DNA from: Cyprinodon diabolis
Lineage: Eukaryota > Chordata > Actinopteri > Cyprinodontiformes > Cyprinodontidae
Assembly: GCA_030533445.1 (NCBI GenBank)
Contig: CM060070.1
Location: 49,064,473-49,128,472, forward strand
Length of the DNA stretch: 64,000 bases
Reading direction: 5' to 3'
A program made the translations under genes and the position numbers. Below the pieces are notes generated by a model, which did no database searches, had not been told where the DNA came from, and saw only the letters and a program-made list of their open reading frames with translations. The first letter of the stretch is position 1; every line of letters begins with the position of its first letter. Positions 25,820-40,196 of the stretch are shown one piece after another.

Positions 25820-26619
25820 TTCAGAGTCAAACATCCAGATGTTAACGAATGAATTCAGAGCCAAACATCCAGATGTTAATGGATGAATTCAGAGCCAAAC
25901 ATCCAGATGTTAACGGGTGAATTTCAGAGCCTAAAATACAGATGTAAACAGGTAAATTTCAGAGCCTAAAATCCAGATGTTAATGGATGAATTCAGAGCA
26001 AAATATTCAGATGTTAATGGGTGAATTTAGAGCCAAAAATCCAGATGTTAACGGATGAATTCAGAGCCAAACATCCGGATGTTAACGGGTGAATTTCAGA
26101 GCCTAAAATCCATATGTTAATGGATGAATTCAGAGAAAAATATTCAGATGTTAATGGGTGAATTTAGAGCTGAACATCCATATGTTAATGGATGAATTCA
26201 GAGCAAAATATTCAGATGTTAATGGGTGAATTTAGAGCCGAACATCCAAATGTTAATGGGTGAATTCAGAGCCAAACATCCAGATGTGAATGGGGGAATT
26301 CAGAGCCAAATATCCAGATGCTAACAGGTGAATTCAGAGCCAAATATCCAGATGCTAACGGTTCAATTCAGAGCCAAATATCCAAATTTTAACGGGTGAG
26401 TTCAGAATCTAAAATCCAGAGGTTAATGGATAAATTAAAGCAAAACATCCAGATGTTAATAGGTGAATTTAGAGCTGAACATCCAGATGTTAACGGATGA
26501 ATTCAGAGCCACATATCCAGATGTTAACTGGTGAATTCAGAGTCAAATATCCAGATGTTAATCTGTGAATTCAGATCCTAAAGTCCAGATGTTAACGGCT
26601 GAATTCAGAGCCAAACATC

Positions 26620-28250
26620 CAGATGTGAATGGGGGAATTCAGAGCCAAATATCCAGATGCTAACAGGTGAATTCAGAGCCAAATATCCAGATGCTAACGG
26701 TTCAATTCAGAGCCAAATATCCAAATTTTAACGGTTGAATTCAGAGCCACATATCCAGATGTTAATGGGTGAATTCAGAGTCAAATATCCAGATGTTAAT
26801 CGGTGAATTCAGAGCCTAAATTCCAGATGTTAACGGCTGAATTCAGAGCCAAACATCCAGATATTAATGGATAAATTCAGAGCTAAATATTCAGATGATA
26901 ATGGGTGAATTTAGAGCCAAACATCCCGATGTTAACGGGTGAATTCAGAGCCAAAAATCCCGATGTTAATGGATAAATTCAGAGCCAAAAAATACAGATG
27001 TGAACGGATGAATTCAGAGCCTAAAATCAAGATGTTTAAAGATTAATTCAGAGCCAAACATCCAGATGCTAACGGGTGAGTTTAGAGTCAAACATCCAGA
27101 TGTTAACGAATGAATTCAGAGCCAAACATCCTGATGTTAAAGGATGAATTCAGAGCCAAACATCCAGATGTTAATGGGTGAATTTCAGAGCCTAAAATCC
27201 AAATGTAAACAGGTAAATTTCAGAGCCTTAAATCCAGATGTTAATGGATGAATTCAGAGCCAAACATCCAGATGTTAACGGGTGAATTTCAGAGCCTAAG
27301 ATCCAGATGTAAACAGGTAAATTTCAGAGCCTAAAATCCAGATGTTAATGGACGAATTCAGAGCCAAATATCCAGATGCTAACAGGTGAATTCAGAGCCA
27401 TACATCCAGATGTTAACGAATGAATTCAGAGCCAAACATCCAGATGTTAAAGGATGAATTCAGAGCCAAACATCCAGATGTTAAAAGATTAATTCAGAGC
27501 CAAAAATACAGATGTGAACGGATGAATTCAGAGCCTAAAATCAAGATGTTTAAAGATTAATTCAGAGTCAAACATCCAGATGTTAACGAATGAATTCAGA
27601 GCCAAACATCCAGATGTTAAAGGATGAATTCAGAGCCAAACATCCAGATGTTAACGGGTGAATTTCAGAGCCTAAAATACAGATGTAAACAGGTACATTT
27701 CAGAGCCTAAAATCCAGATGTTAATGGATGAATTCAGAGCAAAATATTCAGATGTTAATGGGTGACTTTAGAGCCGAACATCCAAATGTTAATGGGTGAA
27801 TTTAGAGCCAAACATCCAGATGTTAACGGATGAATTCAGAGCCAAACATCCAGATGTTAACTGATGAATTCAGAGCCAAACATCCAGATGTGAATGGGGG
27901 AATTCAGAGCCAAATATCCAGATGCTAACAGGTGAATTCAGAGCCAAATATCCAGATGCTAACGGTTCAATTCAGAGCCAAATATCCAAATTTTAACGGG
28001 TGAATTCAGAATCTAAAATCCAGAGGTTAACGGATGAATTTAGAGCCAAACATCCAGATGTTAATAGGTGAATTTAGAGCTGAACATCCAGATGTTAACG
28101 GATGAATTCAGAGCCACATATCCAGATGTTAAGGGGTGAATTCAGAGTCAAATATCCAGATGTTAATCGGTGAATTCAGAGCCTAAAGTCCAGATGTTAA
28201 CGGCTGAATTCAGAGCCAAACATCCAGATGTTAACTGATGAATTCAGAGC
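26620..28250 (-). repeat. About 1.8-kb HOR repeat within the first 6.49-kb copy
   Basis: TGGGGGAATT at 24,821 recurs at 26,630 (spacing 1,809), and the GCCTAA of the TTTCAGAGCCTAA unit at 25,451 recurs at 27,294 (spacing 1,843, one unit more). The stretch from about 24,800 is thus followed by a second, similar copy here. The extra unit and the local trio at 25,577 account for small length differences. Confidence 0.68.
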
Positions 28251-28730
28251 CAAACATCCAGATGTTAACTGATGAATTCAGAGCCAAACATCCAGATGTG
28301 AATGGGGGAATTCAGAGCCAAATATCTAGATGCTAACAGGTGAATTCAGAGCCAAATATCCAGATGCTAACGGTTAAATTCAGAGCCAAATATCCAAATT
28401 TTAACGGGTGAATTCAGAATCTAAAATCCAGAGGTTAACTAATGAATTTAGAGCCAAACATCCAGATGTTAATAGGTGAATTTAGAGCTGAACATCCAGA
28501 TGTTAACGGATGAATTCAGAGCCACATATCCAGATGTTAAGGGGTGAATTCAGAGTCAAATATCCAGATGTTAATCGGTGAATTCAGAGCCTAAAGTCCA
28601 GATGTTAACGGCTGAATTCAGAGCCAAACATCCAGATATTAATGGATAAATTCAGAGCTAAATATTCAGATGATAATGGGTGAATTTAGAGCCAAACATC
28701 CCGATGTTAACGGGTGAATTCAGAGCCAAA

Positions 28731-31218
28731 AATCCTGATGTTAATGGATAAATTCAGAGAAAAATAGTCAGATGTTATTGGATGAATTCAGAGTCAAACA
28801 TCCCGATGTTAATGGGTGAATTCAGAGCCAAACATCCAGATGTTAACGGGTGAATTCAGAGCCAAACATCCAGATGTTAAAAGATTAATTCAGAGCCAAA
28901 AAATACAGATGTGAACGGATGAATTCAGAGCCTAAAATTAAGATGTTTAAAGATTAATTCAGAGCCAAACATCCAGATGCTAACGGGTGAGTTTAGAGTC
29001 AAAAATCCAGATGTTAACGAATGAATTCAGAGCCAAACATCCTGATGTTAAAGGATGAATTCAGAGCCAAACATCCAGATGTTAACGGGTGAATTTAGAG
29101 CCAAACATCCAGATGTTATCTGATGAATTCAGAGCCAAACATCCAGATGTTAACGGGTGAATTTCAGAGCCTAAAATCCAGATGTAAACAGGTAAATTTC
29201 AGAGCCTAAAATCCAGATGTTAATGGATGAATTCAGAGCAAAATATTCAGATGTTAATGGGTGAATTTAGAGCTGAACATCCAAATGTTAACGGGTAAAT
29301 TTGGAGCCAAACATCCAGATGTTAACGGATGAATTCAGAGCCAAACATCCAGATGTTAACTGATGAATTCAGAGCCAAACATCCAGATGTGAATGGGGGA
29401 ATTCAGAGCCATACATCCAGATGTTAACAGATTAATTCAGAGCCAAATATCCAGATGCTAACAGGTGAATTCAGAGCCAAATATCCAGATGCTAACGGTT
29501 CAAATCAGAGCCAAATATCCAAATGTTAACGGGTGAATTCAGAGTCTAAAATCCAGAGGTTAACGGATGAATTTAGAGCCAAACATCCAGATGTTAAAAG
29601 GTGAATTTAGAGCTGAACATCCAGATGTTAACGGGTGAATTTAGAGCCAAACATCCAGATGTGAATGGGTGAAATCACAGCCAAACATCCAGATGTTAAC
29701 GGGTGAATTCAGAGACGTACATCCAGATGTTAACTGATTAATTCAGAGCCAAACATCCAGATGTGAACGGGGGAATTCAGAGCCATACATCCCAATGTTA
29801 ACGGATGAATTGAGAGCCAAAAATCCCGATGTTAATGGATAAATTCAGAGAAAAATAGTCAGATGTTATTGGATGAATTCAGAGTCAAACATCCCGATGT
29901 TAACGGGTGAATTCAGAGCCAAGCATCCAGATGTTAACGGGTGAATTCAGAGCCAAACATCCAGATGTTAACAGATTAATTCAGAGCCAAAAGTACCGAT
30001 GTGAACGGATGAATTCAGAGCCTAAAATCAAGATGTTTAAACATTAATTCAGAGCCAAACATCCACATGCTAAAAGATTAATTCAGAGCCAAAAATAAAG
30101 ATGTGAACGGATGAATTCAGAGCCTAAAATCAAGATGTTTAAAGATTAATTCAGAGTCAAACATCCAGATGTTAACGAATGAATTCAGAGCCAAACATCC
30201 AGATGTTAAAGGATGAATTCAGAGCCAAACATCCAGATGTTAAAAGATTAATTCAGAGCCAAAAATACAGATGTGAACGGATGAATTCAGAGCCTAAAAT
30301 CAAGATGTTTAAAGATTAATTCAGAGTCAAACATCCAGATGTTAACGGATGAATTCAGAGCCAAACATCCAGATGTTAAAGGATGAATTCAGAGCCAAAC
30401 ATCCAGATGTTAACGGGTGAATTTCAGAGCCTAAAATACAGATGTAAACAGGTAAATTTCAGAGCCTAAAATCCAGATGTTAATGGATCAATTCAGAGCA
30501 AAATATTCAGATGTTAATGGGTGAATTTAGAGCCAAACATCCAGATGTTAACGGATGAATTCAGAGCCAAACATCCAGATGTTAACGGGTGAATTTCAGA
30601 GCCTAAAATCCATATGTTAATGGATGAATTCAGAGCAAAATATTCAGATGTTAATGGGTGAATTTAGAGCCGAACATCCAAATGTTAATGGGTGAATTTA
30701 GAGCCAAACATATAGATGTTAACGGATGAATTCAGAGCCAAACATCCAGATGTTAACTGATGAATTCAGAGCCAAACATCCAGATGTGAATGGGGGAATT
30801 CAGAGCCAAATATCCAGATGCTAACAGGTGAATTCAGAGCCAAATATCCAGATGCTAACGGTTCAATTCCGAGCCAAATATCCAAATTTTAACGGGTGAA
30901 TTCAGAATCTAAAATCCAGAGGTTAACGGATGAATTTAGAGCCAAACATCCAGATGTTAATAGGTGAATTTAGAGCTGAACATCCAGATGTTAACGGATG
31001 AATTCAGAGCCACATATCCAGATGTTAAGGGGTGAATTCAGAGTCAAATATCCAGATGTTAATCGGTGAATTCAGAGCCTAAAGTCCAGATGTTAACGGC
31101 TGAATTCAGAGCCAAACATCCAGATATTAATGGATAAATTCAGAGCTAAATATTCAGATGATAATGGGTGAATTTAGAGCCAAACATCCCGATGTTAACG
31201 GGTGAATTCAGAGCCAAA
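28731..31218 (-). repeat. 2,488-bp HOR, copy 1
   Basis: AATCCTGATG at 28,731 recurs at 31,219, a spacing of 2,488. The copy includes rare units such as GAGACGTACATCC, CATCCCAATG and AAAAATAGTCAGATG. Its last 90 bp, after 31,125, lie outside the 6.49-kb homology. Confidence 0.78.
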
Positions 31219-33579
31219 AATCCTGATGTTAATGGATAAATTCAGAGAAAAATAGTCAGATGTTATTGGATGAATTCAGAGTCAAACATCCCGATGTTAA
31301 TGGGTGAATTCAGAGCCAAACATCCAGATGTTAACGGGTGAATTCAGAGCCAAACATCCAGATGTTAAAAGATTAATTCAGAGCCAAAAAATACAGATGT
31401 GAACGGATGAATTCAGAGCCTAAAATTAAGATGTTTAAAGATTAATTCAGAGCCAAACATCCAGATGCTAACGGGTGAGTTTAGAGTCAAAAATCCAGAT
31501 GTTAACGAATGAATTCAGAGCCAAACATCCTGATGTTAAAGGATGAATTCAGAGCCAAACATCCAGATGTTAACGGGTGAATTTAGAGCCAAACATCCAG
31601 ATGTTATCTGATGAATTCAGAGCCAAACATCCAGATGTTAACGGGTGAATTTCAGAGCCTAAAATCCAGATGTAAACAGGTAAATTTCAGAGCCTAAAAT
31701 CCAGATGTTAATGGATGAATTCAGAGCAAAATATTCAGATGTTAATGGGTGAATTTAGAGCTGAACATCCAAATGTTAACGGGTAAATTTGGAGCCAAAC
31801 ATCCAGATGTTAACGGATGAATTCAGAGCCAAACATCCAGATGTTAACTGATGAATTCAGAGCCAAACATCCAGATGTGAATGGGGGAATTCAGAGCCAT
31901 ACATCCAGATGTTAACAGATTAATTCAGAGCCAAATATCCAGATGCTAACAGGTGAATTCAGAGCCAAATATCCAGATGCTAACGGTTCAAATCAGAGCC
32001 AAATATCCAAATGTTAACGGGTGAATTCAGAGTCTAAAATCCAGAGGTTAACGGATGAATTTAGAGCCAAACATCCAGATGTTAAAAGGTGAATTTAGAG
32101 CTGAACATCCAGATGTTAACGGGTGAATTTAGAGCCAAACATCCAGATGTGAATGGGTGAAATCACAGCCAAACATCCAGATGTTAACGGGTGAATTCAG
32201 AGACGTACATCCAGATGTTAACTGATTAATTCAGAGCCAAACATCCAGATGTGAACGGGGGAATTCAGAGCCATACATCCCAATGTTAACGGATGAATTG
32301 AGAGCCAAAAATCCCGATGTTAATGGATAAATTCAGAGAAAAATAGTCAGATGTTATTGGATGAATTCAGAGTCAAGCATCCAGATGTTAACGGGTGAAT
32401 TCAGAGCCAAACATCCAGATGTTAACAGATTAATTCAGAGCCAAAAGTACCGATGTGAACGGATGAATTCAGAGCCTAAAATCAAGATGTTTAAACATTA
32501 ATTCAGAGCCAAACATCCACATGCTAAAAGATTAATTCAGAGCCAAAAATAAAGATGTGAACGGATGAATTCAGAGCCTAAAATCAAGATGTTTAAAGAT
32601 TAATTCAGAGTCAAACATCCAGATGTTAACGAATGAATTCAGAGCCAAACATCCAGATGTTAAAGGATGAATTCAGAGCCAAACATCCAGATGTTAAAAG
32701 ATTAATTCAGAGCCAAAAATACAGATGTGAACGGATGAATTCAGAGCCTAAAATCAAGATGTTTAAAGATTAATTCAGAGTCAAACATCCAGATGTTAAC
32801 GGATGAATTCAGAGCCAAACATCCAGATGTTAAAGGATGAATTCAGAGCCAAACATCCAGATGTTAACGGGTGAATTTCAGAGCCTAAAATACAGATGTA
32901 AACAGGTAAATTTCAGAGCCTAAAATCCAGATGTTAATGGATCAATTCAGAGCAAAATATTCAGATGTTAATGGGTGAATTTAGAGCCAAACATCCAGAT
33001 GTTAACGGATGAATTCAGAGCCAAACATCCAGATGTTAACGGGTGAATTTCAGAGCCTAAAATCCATATGTTAATGGATGAATTCAGAGCAAAATATTCA
33101 GATGTTAATGGGTGAATTTAGAGCCGAACATCCAAATGTTAATGGGTGAATTTAGAGCCAAACATATAGATGTTAACGGATGAATTCAGAGCCAAACATC
33201 CAGATGTTAACTGATGAATTCAGAGCCAAACATCCAGATGTGAATGGGGGAATTCAGAGCCAAATATCCAGATGCTAACAGGTGAATTCAGAACCAAATA
33301 TCCAGATGCTAACGGTTCAATTCCGAGCCAAATATCCAAATTTTAACGGGTGAATTCAGAATCTAAAATCCAGAGGTTAACGGATGAATTTAGAGCCAAA
33401 CATCCAGATGTTAATAGGTGAATTTAGAGCTGAACATCCAGATGTTAACGGATGAATTCAGAGCCACATATCCAGATGTTAAGGGGTGAATTCAGAGTCA
33501 AATATCCAGATGTTAATCGGTGAATTCAGAGCCTAAAGTCCAGATGTTAACGGCTGAATTCAGAGCCAAACATCCAGAT
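31219..33579 (-). repeat. 2,488-bp HOR, copy 2
   Basis: This copy follows copy 1 at +2,488 until about 32,370, where one 34-bp unit is missing (GAGTCAAGCATCC replaces a pair of units), and at +2,454 after that. It keeps private variants of copy 1, such as TCCACATGC and ACATATAGATG, so the duplication is young. It ends near 33,579, where copy 1 continues with CAGATATTAATGG. Confidence 0.78.
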
Positions 33580-33742
33580 GTTAACGAATGAATTCAGAGC
33601 CAAACATCCAGATGTTAAAGGATGAATTCAGAGCCAAACATCCAGATGTTAAAAGATTAATTCAGAGCCAAACATCCAGATGTTAACGGATGAATTCAGA
33701 GCCAAACATCCAGATGTTAAGGGGTGAATTCATAGTCAAATA

Positions 33743-33864
33743 TCCAGATGTTAATCGGTGAATTCAGAGCCTAAAGTCCAGATGTTAACGGCTGAATTCA
33801 GAGCCAAACATCCAGCCGTTAACATCTGGACTTTAGGCTCTGAATTCACCGATTAACATCTGGA
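33743..33864. repeat. Perfect fold-back inverted repeat, copy 2
   Basis: Arms at 33,743-33,794 and 33,813-33,864 are exact 52-bp reverse complements with an 18-nt loop at 33,795-33,812. It is base-for-base the same as the fold-back 9,071 bp upstream and sits in the same flanks, including CATAGTC, so it was carried along by the segment duplication and not formed independently. Confidence 0.95.
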
Positions 33865-34647
33865 ATTCAGAGCCAAACATCCAGATGTGAATGGGGGAAT
33901 TCAGAGCCAAATATCCAGATGCTAACAGGTGAATTCAGAGCCAAATATCCAGATGCTAACGGTTCAATTCAGAGCCAAATATCCAAATTTTAACGGGTGA
34001 ATTCAGAATCTAAAATCCAGAGGTTAACGGATAAATTTAGAGCCAAACATCCAAATGTTAACGGATGAATTCAGAGCCACATATCCAGATGTTAAGGGGT
34101 GAATTCAGAGTCAAATATCCAGATATTAATGGATAAATTCAGAGCTAAATCTTCAGATGATAATGGGTGAATTTAGAGCCAAACATCCCGATGTTAACGG
34201 GTGAATTAAGAGCCAAAAATCCCGATGTTAATGGATAAATTCAGAGCCAAAAAATACAGATGTGAACGGATGAATTCAGAGCCTAAAATCAAGATGTTTA
34301 AAGATTAATTCAGAGCCAAACATCCAGATGCTAACGAATGAATTCAGAGCCAAACATCCTGATGTTAAAGGATGAATTCAGAGCCAAACATCCAGATGTT
34401 AACGGGTGAATTTCAGAGCCTAAAATCCAAATGTAAACAGGTAAATTTCAGAGCCTTAAATCCAGATGTTAATGGATGAATTCAGAGCCAAACATCCAGA
34501 TGTTAACGGGTGAATTTCAGAGCCTAAAATCCAGATGTAAACAGGTAAATTTCAGAGCCTAAAATCCAGATGTTAATGGATGAATTCAGAGCCAAATATC
34601 CAGATGCTAACAGGTGAATTCAGAGCCATACATCCAGATGTTAACGA

Positions 34648-34890
34648 ATGAATTCAGAGCCAAACATCCAGATGTTAAAGGATGAATTCAGAGCCAAACA
34701 TCCAGATGTTAAAAGATTAATTCAGAGCCAAAAATACAGATGTGAACGGATGAATTCAGAGCCTAAAATCCAGATGTTAAAGGATGAATTCAGAGCCAAA
34801 CATCCAGATGTTAAAAGATTAATTCAGAGCCAAAAATACAGATGTGAACGGATGAATTCAGAGCCTAAAATCAAGATGTTTAAAGATTAA
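34648..34890 (-). repeat. Three-unit (102-bp) local duplication, copy 2
   Basis: Same structure as 25,577-25,819, exactly 9,071 bp downstream. The plus-strand frame stays open for 80 codons for the same arithmetic reason. It is not considered a gene. Confidence 0.8.
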
Positions 34891-37800
34891 TTCAGAGTCA
34901 AACATCCAGATGTTAACGAATGAATTCAGAGCCAAACATCCAGATGTTAATGGATGAATTCAGAGCCAAACATCCAGATGTTAACGGGTGAATTTCAGAG
35001 CCTAAAATACAGATGTAAACAGGTAAATTTCAGAGCCTAAAATCCAGATGTTAATGGATGAATTCAGAGCAAAATATTCAGATGTTAATGGGTGAATTTA
35101 GAGCCAAAAATCCAGATGTTAACGGATGAATTCAGAGCCAAACATCCGGATGTTAACGGGTGAATTTCAGAGCCTAAAATCCATATGTTAATGGATGAAT
35201 TCAGAGAAAAATATTCAGATGTTAATGGGTGAATTTAGAGCTGAACATCCATATGTTAATGGATGAATTCAGAGCAAAATATTCAGATGTTAATGGGTGA
35301 ATTTAGAGCCGAACATCCAAATGTTAATGGGTGAATTCAGAGCCAAACATCCAGATGTGAATGGGGGAATTCAGAGCCAAATATCCAGATGCTAACAGGT
35401 GAATTCAGAGCCAAATATCCAGATGCTAACGGTTCAATTCAGAGCCAAATATCCAAATTTTAACGGGTGAGTTCAGAATCTAAAATCCAGAGGTTAATGG
35501 ATAAATTAAAGCAAAACATCCAGATGTTAATAGGTGAATTTAGAGCTGAACATCCAGATGTTAACGGATGAATTCAGAGCCACATATCCAGATGTTAACT
35601 GGTGAATTCAGAGTCAAATATCCAGATGTTAATCTGTGAATTCAGAGCCTAAAGTCCAGATGTTAACGGCTGAATTCAGAGCCAAACATCCAGATGTGAA
35701 TGGGGGAATTCAGAGCCAAATATCCAGATGCTAACAGGTGAATTCAGAGCCAAATATCCAGATGCTAACGGTTCAATTCAGAGCCAAATATCCAAATTTT
35801 AACGGTTGAATTCAGAGCCACATATCCAGATGTTAATGGGTGAATTCAGAGTCAAATATCCAGATGTTAATCGGTGAATTCAGAGCCTAAATTCCAGATG
35901 TTAACGGCTGAATTCAGAGCCAAACATCCAGATATTAATGGATAAATTCAGAGCTAAATATTCAGATGATAATGGGTGAATTTAGAGCCAAACATCCCGA
36001 TGTTAACGGGTGAATTCAGAGCCAAAAATCCCGATGTTAATGGATAAATTCAGAGCCAAAAAATACAGATGTGAACGGATGAATTCAGAGCCTAAAATCA
36101 AGATGTTTAAAGATTAATTCAGAGCCAAACATCCAGATGCTAACGGGTGAGTTTAGAGTCAAACATCCAGATGTTAACGAATGAATTCAGAGCCAAACAT
36201 CCTGATGTTAAAGGATGAATTCAGAGCCAAACATCCAGATGTTAATGGGTGAATTTCAGAGCCTAAAATCCAAATGTAAACAGGTAAATTTCAGAGCCTT
36301 AAATCCAGATGTTAATGGATGAATTCAGAGCCAAACATCCAGATGTTAACGGGTGAATTTCAGAGCCTAAGATCCAGATGTAAACAGGTAAATTTCAGAG
36401 CCTAAAATCCAGATGTTAATGGATGAATTCAGAGCCAAATATCCAGATGCTAACAGGTGAATTCAGAGCCATACATCCAGATGTTAACGAATGAATTCAG
36501 AGCCAAACATCCAGATGTTAAAGGATGAATTCAGAGCCAAACATCCAGATGTTAAAAGATTAATTCAGAGCCAAAAATACAGATGTGAACGGATGAATTC
36601 AGAGCCTAAAATCAAGATGTTTAAAGATTAATTCAGAGTCAAACATCCAGATGTTAACGAATGAATTCAGAGCCAAACATCCAGATGTTAAAGGATGAAT
36701 TCAGAGCCAAACATCCAGATGTTAACGGGTGAATTTCAGAGCCTAAAATACAGATGTAAACAGGTACATTTCAGAGCCTAAAATCCAGATGTTAATGGAT
36801 GAATTCAGAGCAAAATATTCAGATGTTAATGGGTGAATTTAGAGCCGAACATCCAAATGTTAATGGGTGAATTTAGAGCCAAACATCCAGATGTTAACGG
36901 ATGAATTCAGAGCCAAACATCCAGATGTTAACTGATGAATTCAGAGCCAAACATCCAGATGTGAATGGGGGAATTCAGAGCCAAATATCCAGATGCTAAC
37001 AGGTGAATTCAGAGCCAAATATCCAGATGCTAACGGTTCAATTCAGAGCCAAATATCCAAATTTTAACGGGTGAATTCAGAATCTAAAATCCAGAGGTTA
37101 ACGGATGAATTTAGAGCCAAACATCCAGATGTTAATAGGTGAATTTAGAGCTGAACATCCAGATGTTAACGGATGAATTCAGAGCCACATATCCAGATGT
37201 TAAGGGGTGAATTCAGAGTCAAATATCCAGATGTTAATCGGTGAATTCAGAGCCTAAAGTCCAGATGTTAACGGCTGAATTCAGAGCCAAACATCCAGAT
37301 GTTAACTGATGAATTCAGAGCCAAACATCCAGATGTTAACTGATGAATTCAGAGCCAAACATCCAGATGTGAATGGGGGAATTCAGAGCCAAATATCTAG
37401 ATGCTAACAGGTGAATTCAGAGCCAAATATCCAGATGCTAACGGTTAAATTCAGAGCCAAATATCCAAATTTTAACGGGTGAATTCAGAATCTAAAATCC
37501 AGAGGTTAACTAATGAATTTAGAGCCAAACATCCAGATGTTAATAGGTGAATTTAGAGCTGAACATCCAGATGTTAACGGATGAATTCAGAGCCACATAT
37601 CCAGATGTTAAGGGGTGAATTCAGAGTCAAATATCCAGATGTTAATCGGTGAATTCAGAGCCTAAAGTCCAGATGTTAACGGCTGAATTCAGAGCCAAAC
37701 ATCCAGATATTAATGGATAAATTCAGAGCTAAATATTCAGATGATAATGGGTGAATTTAGAGCCAAACATCCCGATGTTAACGGGTGAATTCAGAGCCAA

Positions 37801-40196
37801 AAATCCTGATGTTAATGGATAAATTCAGAGAAAAATAGTCAGATGTTATTGGATGAATTCAGAGTCAAACATCCCGATGTTAATGGGTGAATTCAGAGCC
37901 AAACATCCAGATGTTAACGGGTGAATTCAGAGCCAAACATCCAGATGTTAAAAGATTAATTCAGAGCCAAAAAATACAGATGTGAACGGATGAATTCAGA
38001 GCCTAAAATTAAGATGTTTAAAGATTAATTCAGAGCCAAACATCCAGATGCTAACGGGTGAGTTTAGAGTCAAAAATCCAGATGTTAACGAATGAATTCA
38101 GAGCCAAACATCCTGATGTTAAAGGATGAATTCAGAGCCAAACATCCAGATGTTAACGGGTGAATTTAGAGCCAAACATCCAGATGTTATCTGATGAATT
38201 CAGAGCCAAACATCCAGATGTTAACGGGTGAATTTCAGAGCCTAAAATCCAGATGTAAACAGGTAAATTTCAGAGCCTAAAATCCAGATGTTAATGGATG
38301 AATTCAGAGCAAAATATTCAGATGTTAATGGGTGAATTTAGAGCTGAACATCCAAATGTTAACGGGTAAATTTGGAGCCAAACATCCAGATGTTAACGGA
38401 TGAATTCAGAGCCAAACATCCAGATGTTAACTGATGAATTCAGAGCCAAACATCCAGATGTGAATGGGGGAATTCAGAGCCATACATCCAGATGTTAACA
38501 GATTAATTCAGAGCCAAATATCCAGATGCTAACAGGTGAATTCAGAGCCAAATATCCAGATGCTAACGGTTCAAATCAGAGCCAAATATCCAAATGTTAA
38601 CGGGTGAATTCAGAGTCTAAAATCCAGAGGTTAACGGATGAATTTAGAGCCAAACATCCAGATGTTAAAAGGTGAATTTAGAGCTGAACATCCAGATGTT
38701 AACGGGTGAATTTAGAGCCAAACATCCAGATGTGAATGGGTGAAATCACAGCCAAACATCCAGATGTTAACGGGTGAATTCAGAGACGTACATCCAGATG
38801 TTAACTGATTAATTCAGAGCCAAACATCCAGATGTGAACGGGGGAATTCAGAGCCATACATCCCAATGTTAACGGATGAATTGAGAGCCAAAAATCCCGA
38901 TGTTAATGGATAAATTCAGAGAAAAATAGTCAGATGTTATTGGATGAATTCAGAGTCAAACATCCCGATGTTAACGGGTGAATTCAGAGCCAAGCATCCA
39001 GATGTTAACGGGTGAATTCAGAGCCAAACATCCAGATGTTAACAGATTAATTCAGAGCCAAAAGTACCGATGTGAACGGATGAATTCAGAGCCTAAAATC
39101 AAGATGTTTAAACATTAATTCAGAGCCAAACATCCAGATGCTAAAAGATTAATTCAGAGCCAGAAATAAAGATGTGAACGGATGAATTCAGAGCCTAAAA
39201 TCAAGATGTTTAAAGATTAATTCAGAGTCAAACATCCAGATGTTAACGAATGAATTCAGAGCCAAACATCCAGATGTTAAAGGATGAATTCAGAGCCAAA
39301 CATCCAGATGTTAAAAGATTAATTCAGAGCCAAAAATACAGATGTGAACGGATGAATTCAGAGCCTAAAATCAAGATGTTTAAAGATTAATTCAGAGTCA
39401 AACATCCAGATGTTAACGGATGAATTCAGAGCCAAACATCCAGATGTTAAAGGATGAATTCAGAGCCAAACATCCAGATGTTAACGGGTGAATTTCAGAG
39501 CCTAAAATACAGATGTAAACAGGTAAATTTCAGAGCCTAAAATCCAGATGTTAATGGATCAATTCAGAGCAAAATATTCAGATGTTAATGGGTGAATTTA
39601 GAGCCAAACATCCAGATGTTAACGGATGAATTCAGAGCCAAACATCCAGATGTTAACGGGTGAATTTCAGAGCCTAAAATCCATATGTTAATGGATGAAT
39701 TCAGAGCAAAATATTCAGATGTTAATGGGTGAATTTAGAGCCGAACATCCAAATGTTAATGGGTGAATTTAGAGCCAAACATATAGATGTTAACGGATGA
39801 ATTCAGAGCCAAACATCCAGATGTTAACTGATGAATTCAGAGCCAAACATCCAGATGTGAATGGGGGAATTCAGAGCCAAATATCCAGATGCTAACAGGT
39901 GAATTCAGAGCCAAATATCCAGATGCTAACGGTTCAATTCCGAGCCAAATATCCAAATTTTAACGGGTGAATTCAGAATCTAAAATCCAGAGGTTAACGG
40001 ATGAATTTAGAGCCAAACATCCAGATGTTAATAGGTGAATTTAGAGCTGAACATCCAGATGTTAACGGATGAATTCAGAGCCACATATCCAGATGTTAAG
40101 GGGTGAATTCAGAGTCAAATATCCAGATGTTAATCGGTGAATTCAGAGCCTAAAGTCCAGATGTTAACGGCTGAATTCAGAGCCAAACATCCAGAT

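Larger units (their letters stand above)
24637..31125 (-). repeat. 6.49-kb segment, first copy
   Basis: This stretch recurs at 33,708-40,196, always at a spacing of 9,071 bp. Anchors include CATAGTC (24,660 and 33,731), the fold-back (24,742 and 33,813), AATCCTGATG (28,731 and 37,802) and the rare ACATATAGATG unit (about 30,708 and 39,779). Only a handful of substitutions were noticed, for example near 24,987, 26,573, 27,353, 27,765 and 30,065. Homology starts after CACATATCC against CAAACATCC upstream and ends where CAGATATTAATGG (31,121) meets CAGATGTTAACG (40,192). Confidence 0.88.
33708..40196 (-). repeat. 6.49-kb segment, second copy
   Basis: This is the second copy of 24,637-31,125 at spacing 9,071, including the fold-back, the three-unit duplication and one copy of the 2,488-bp HOR. 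Substitutions against the first copy include CCAAATG at about 34,052 and CAGAAATAAAG near 39,160. No indel was noticed, since all anchors keep the same spacing. The 2.6 kb between the copies (31,126-33,707) is mostly the second 2,488-bp HOR copy. Confidence 0.88.
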
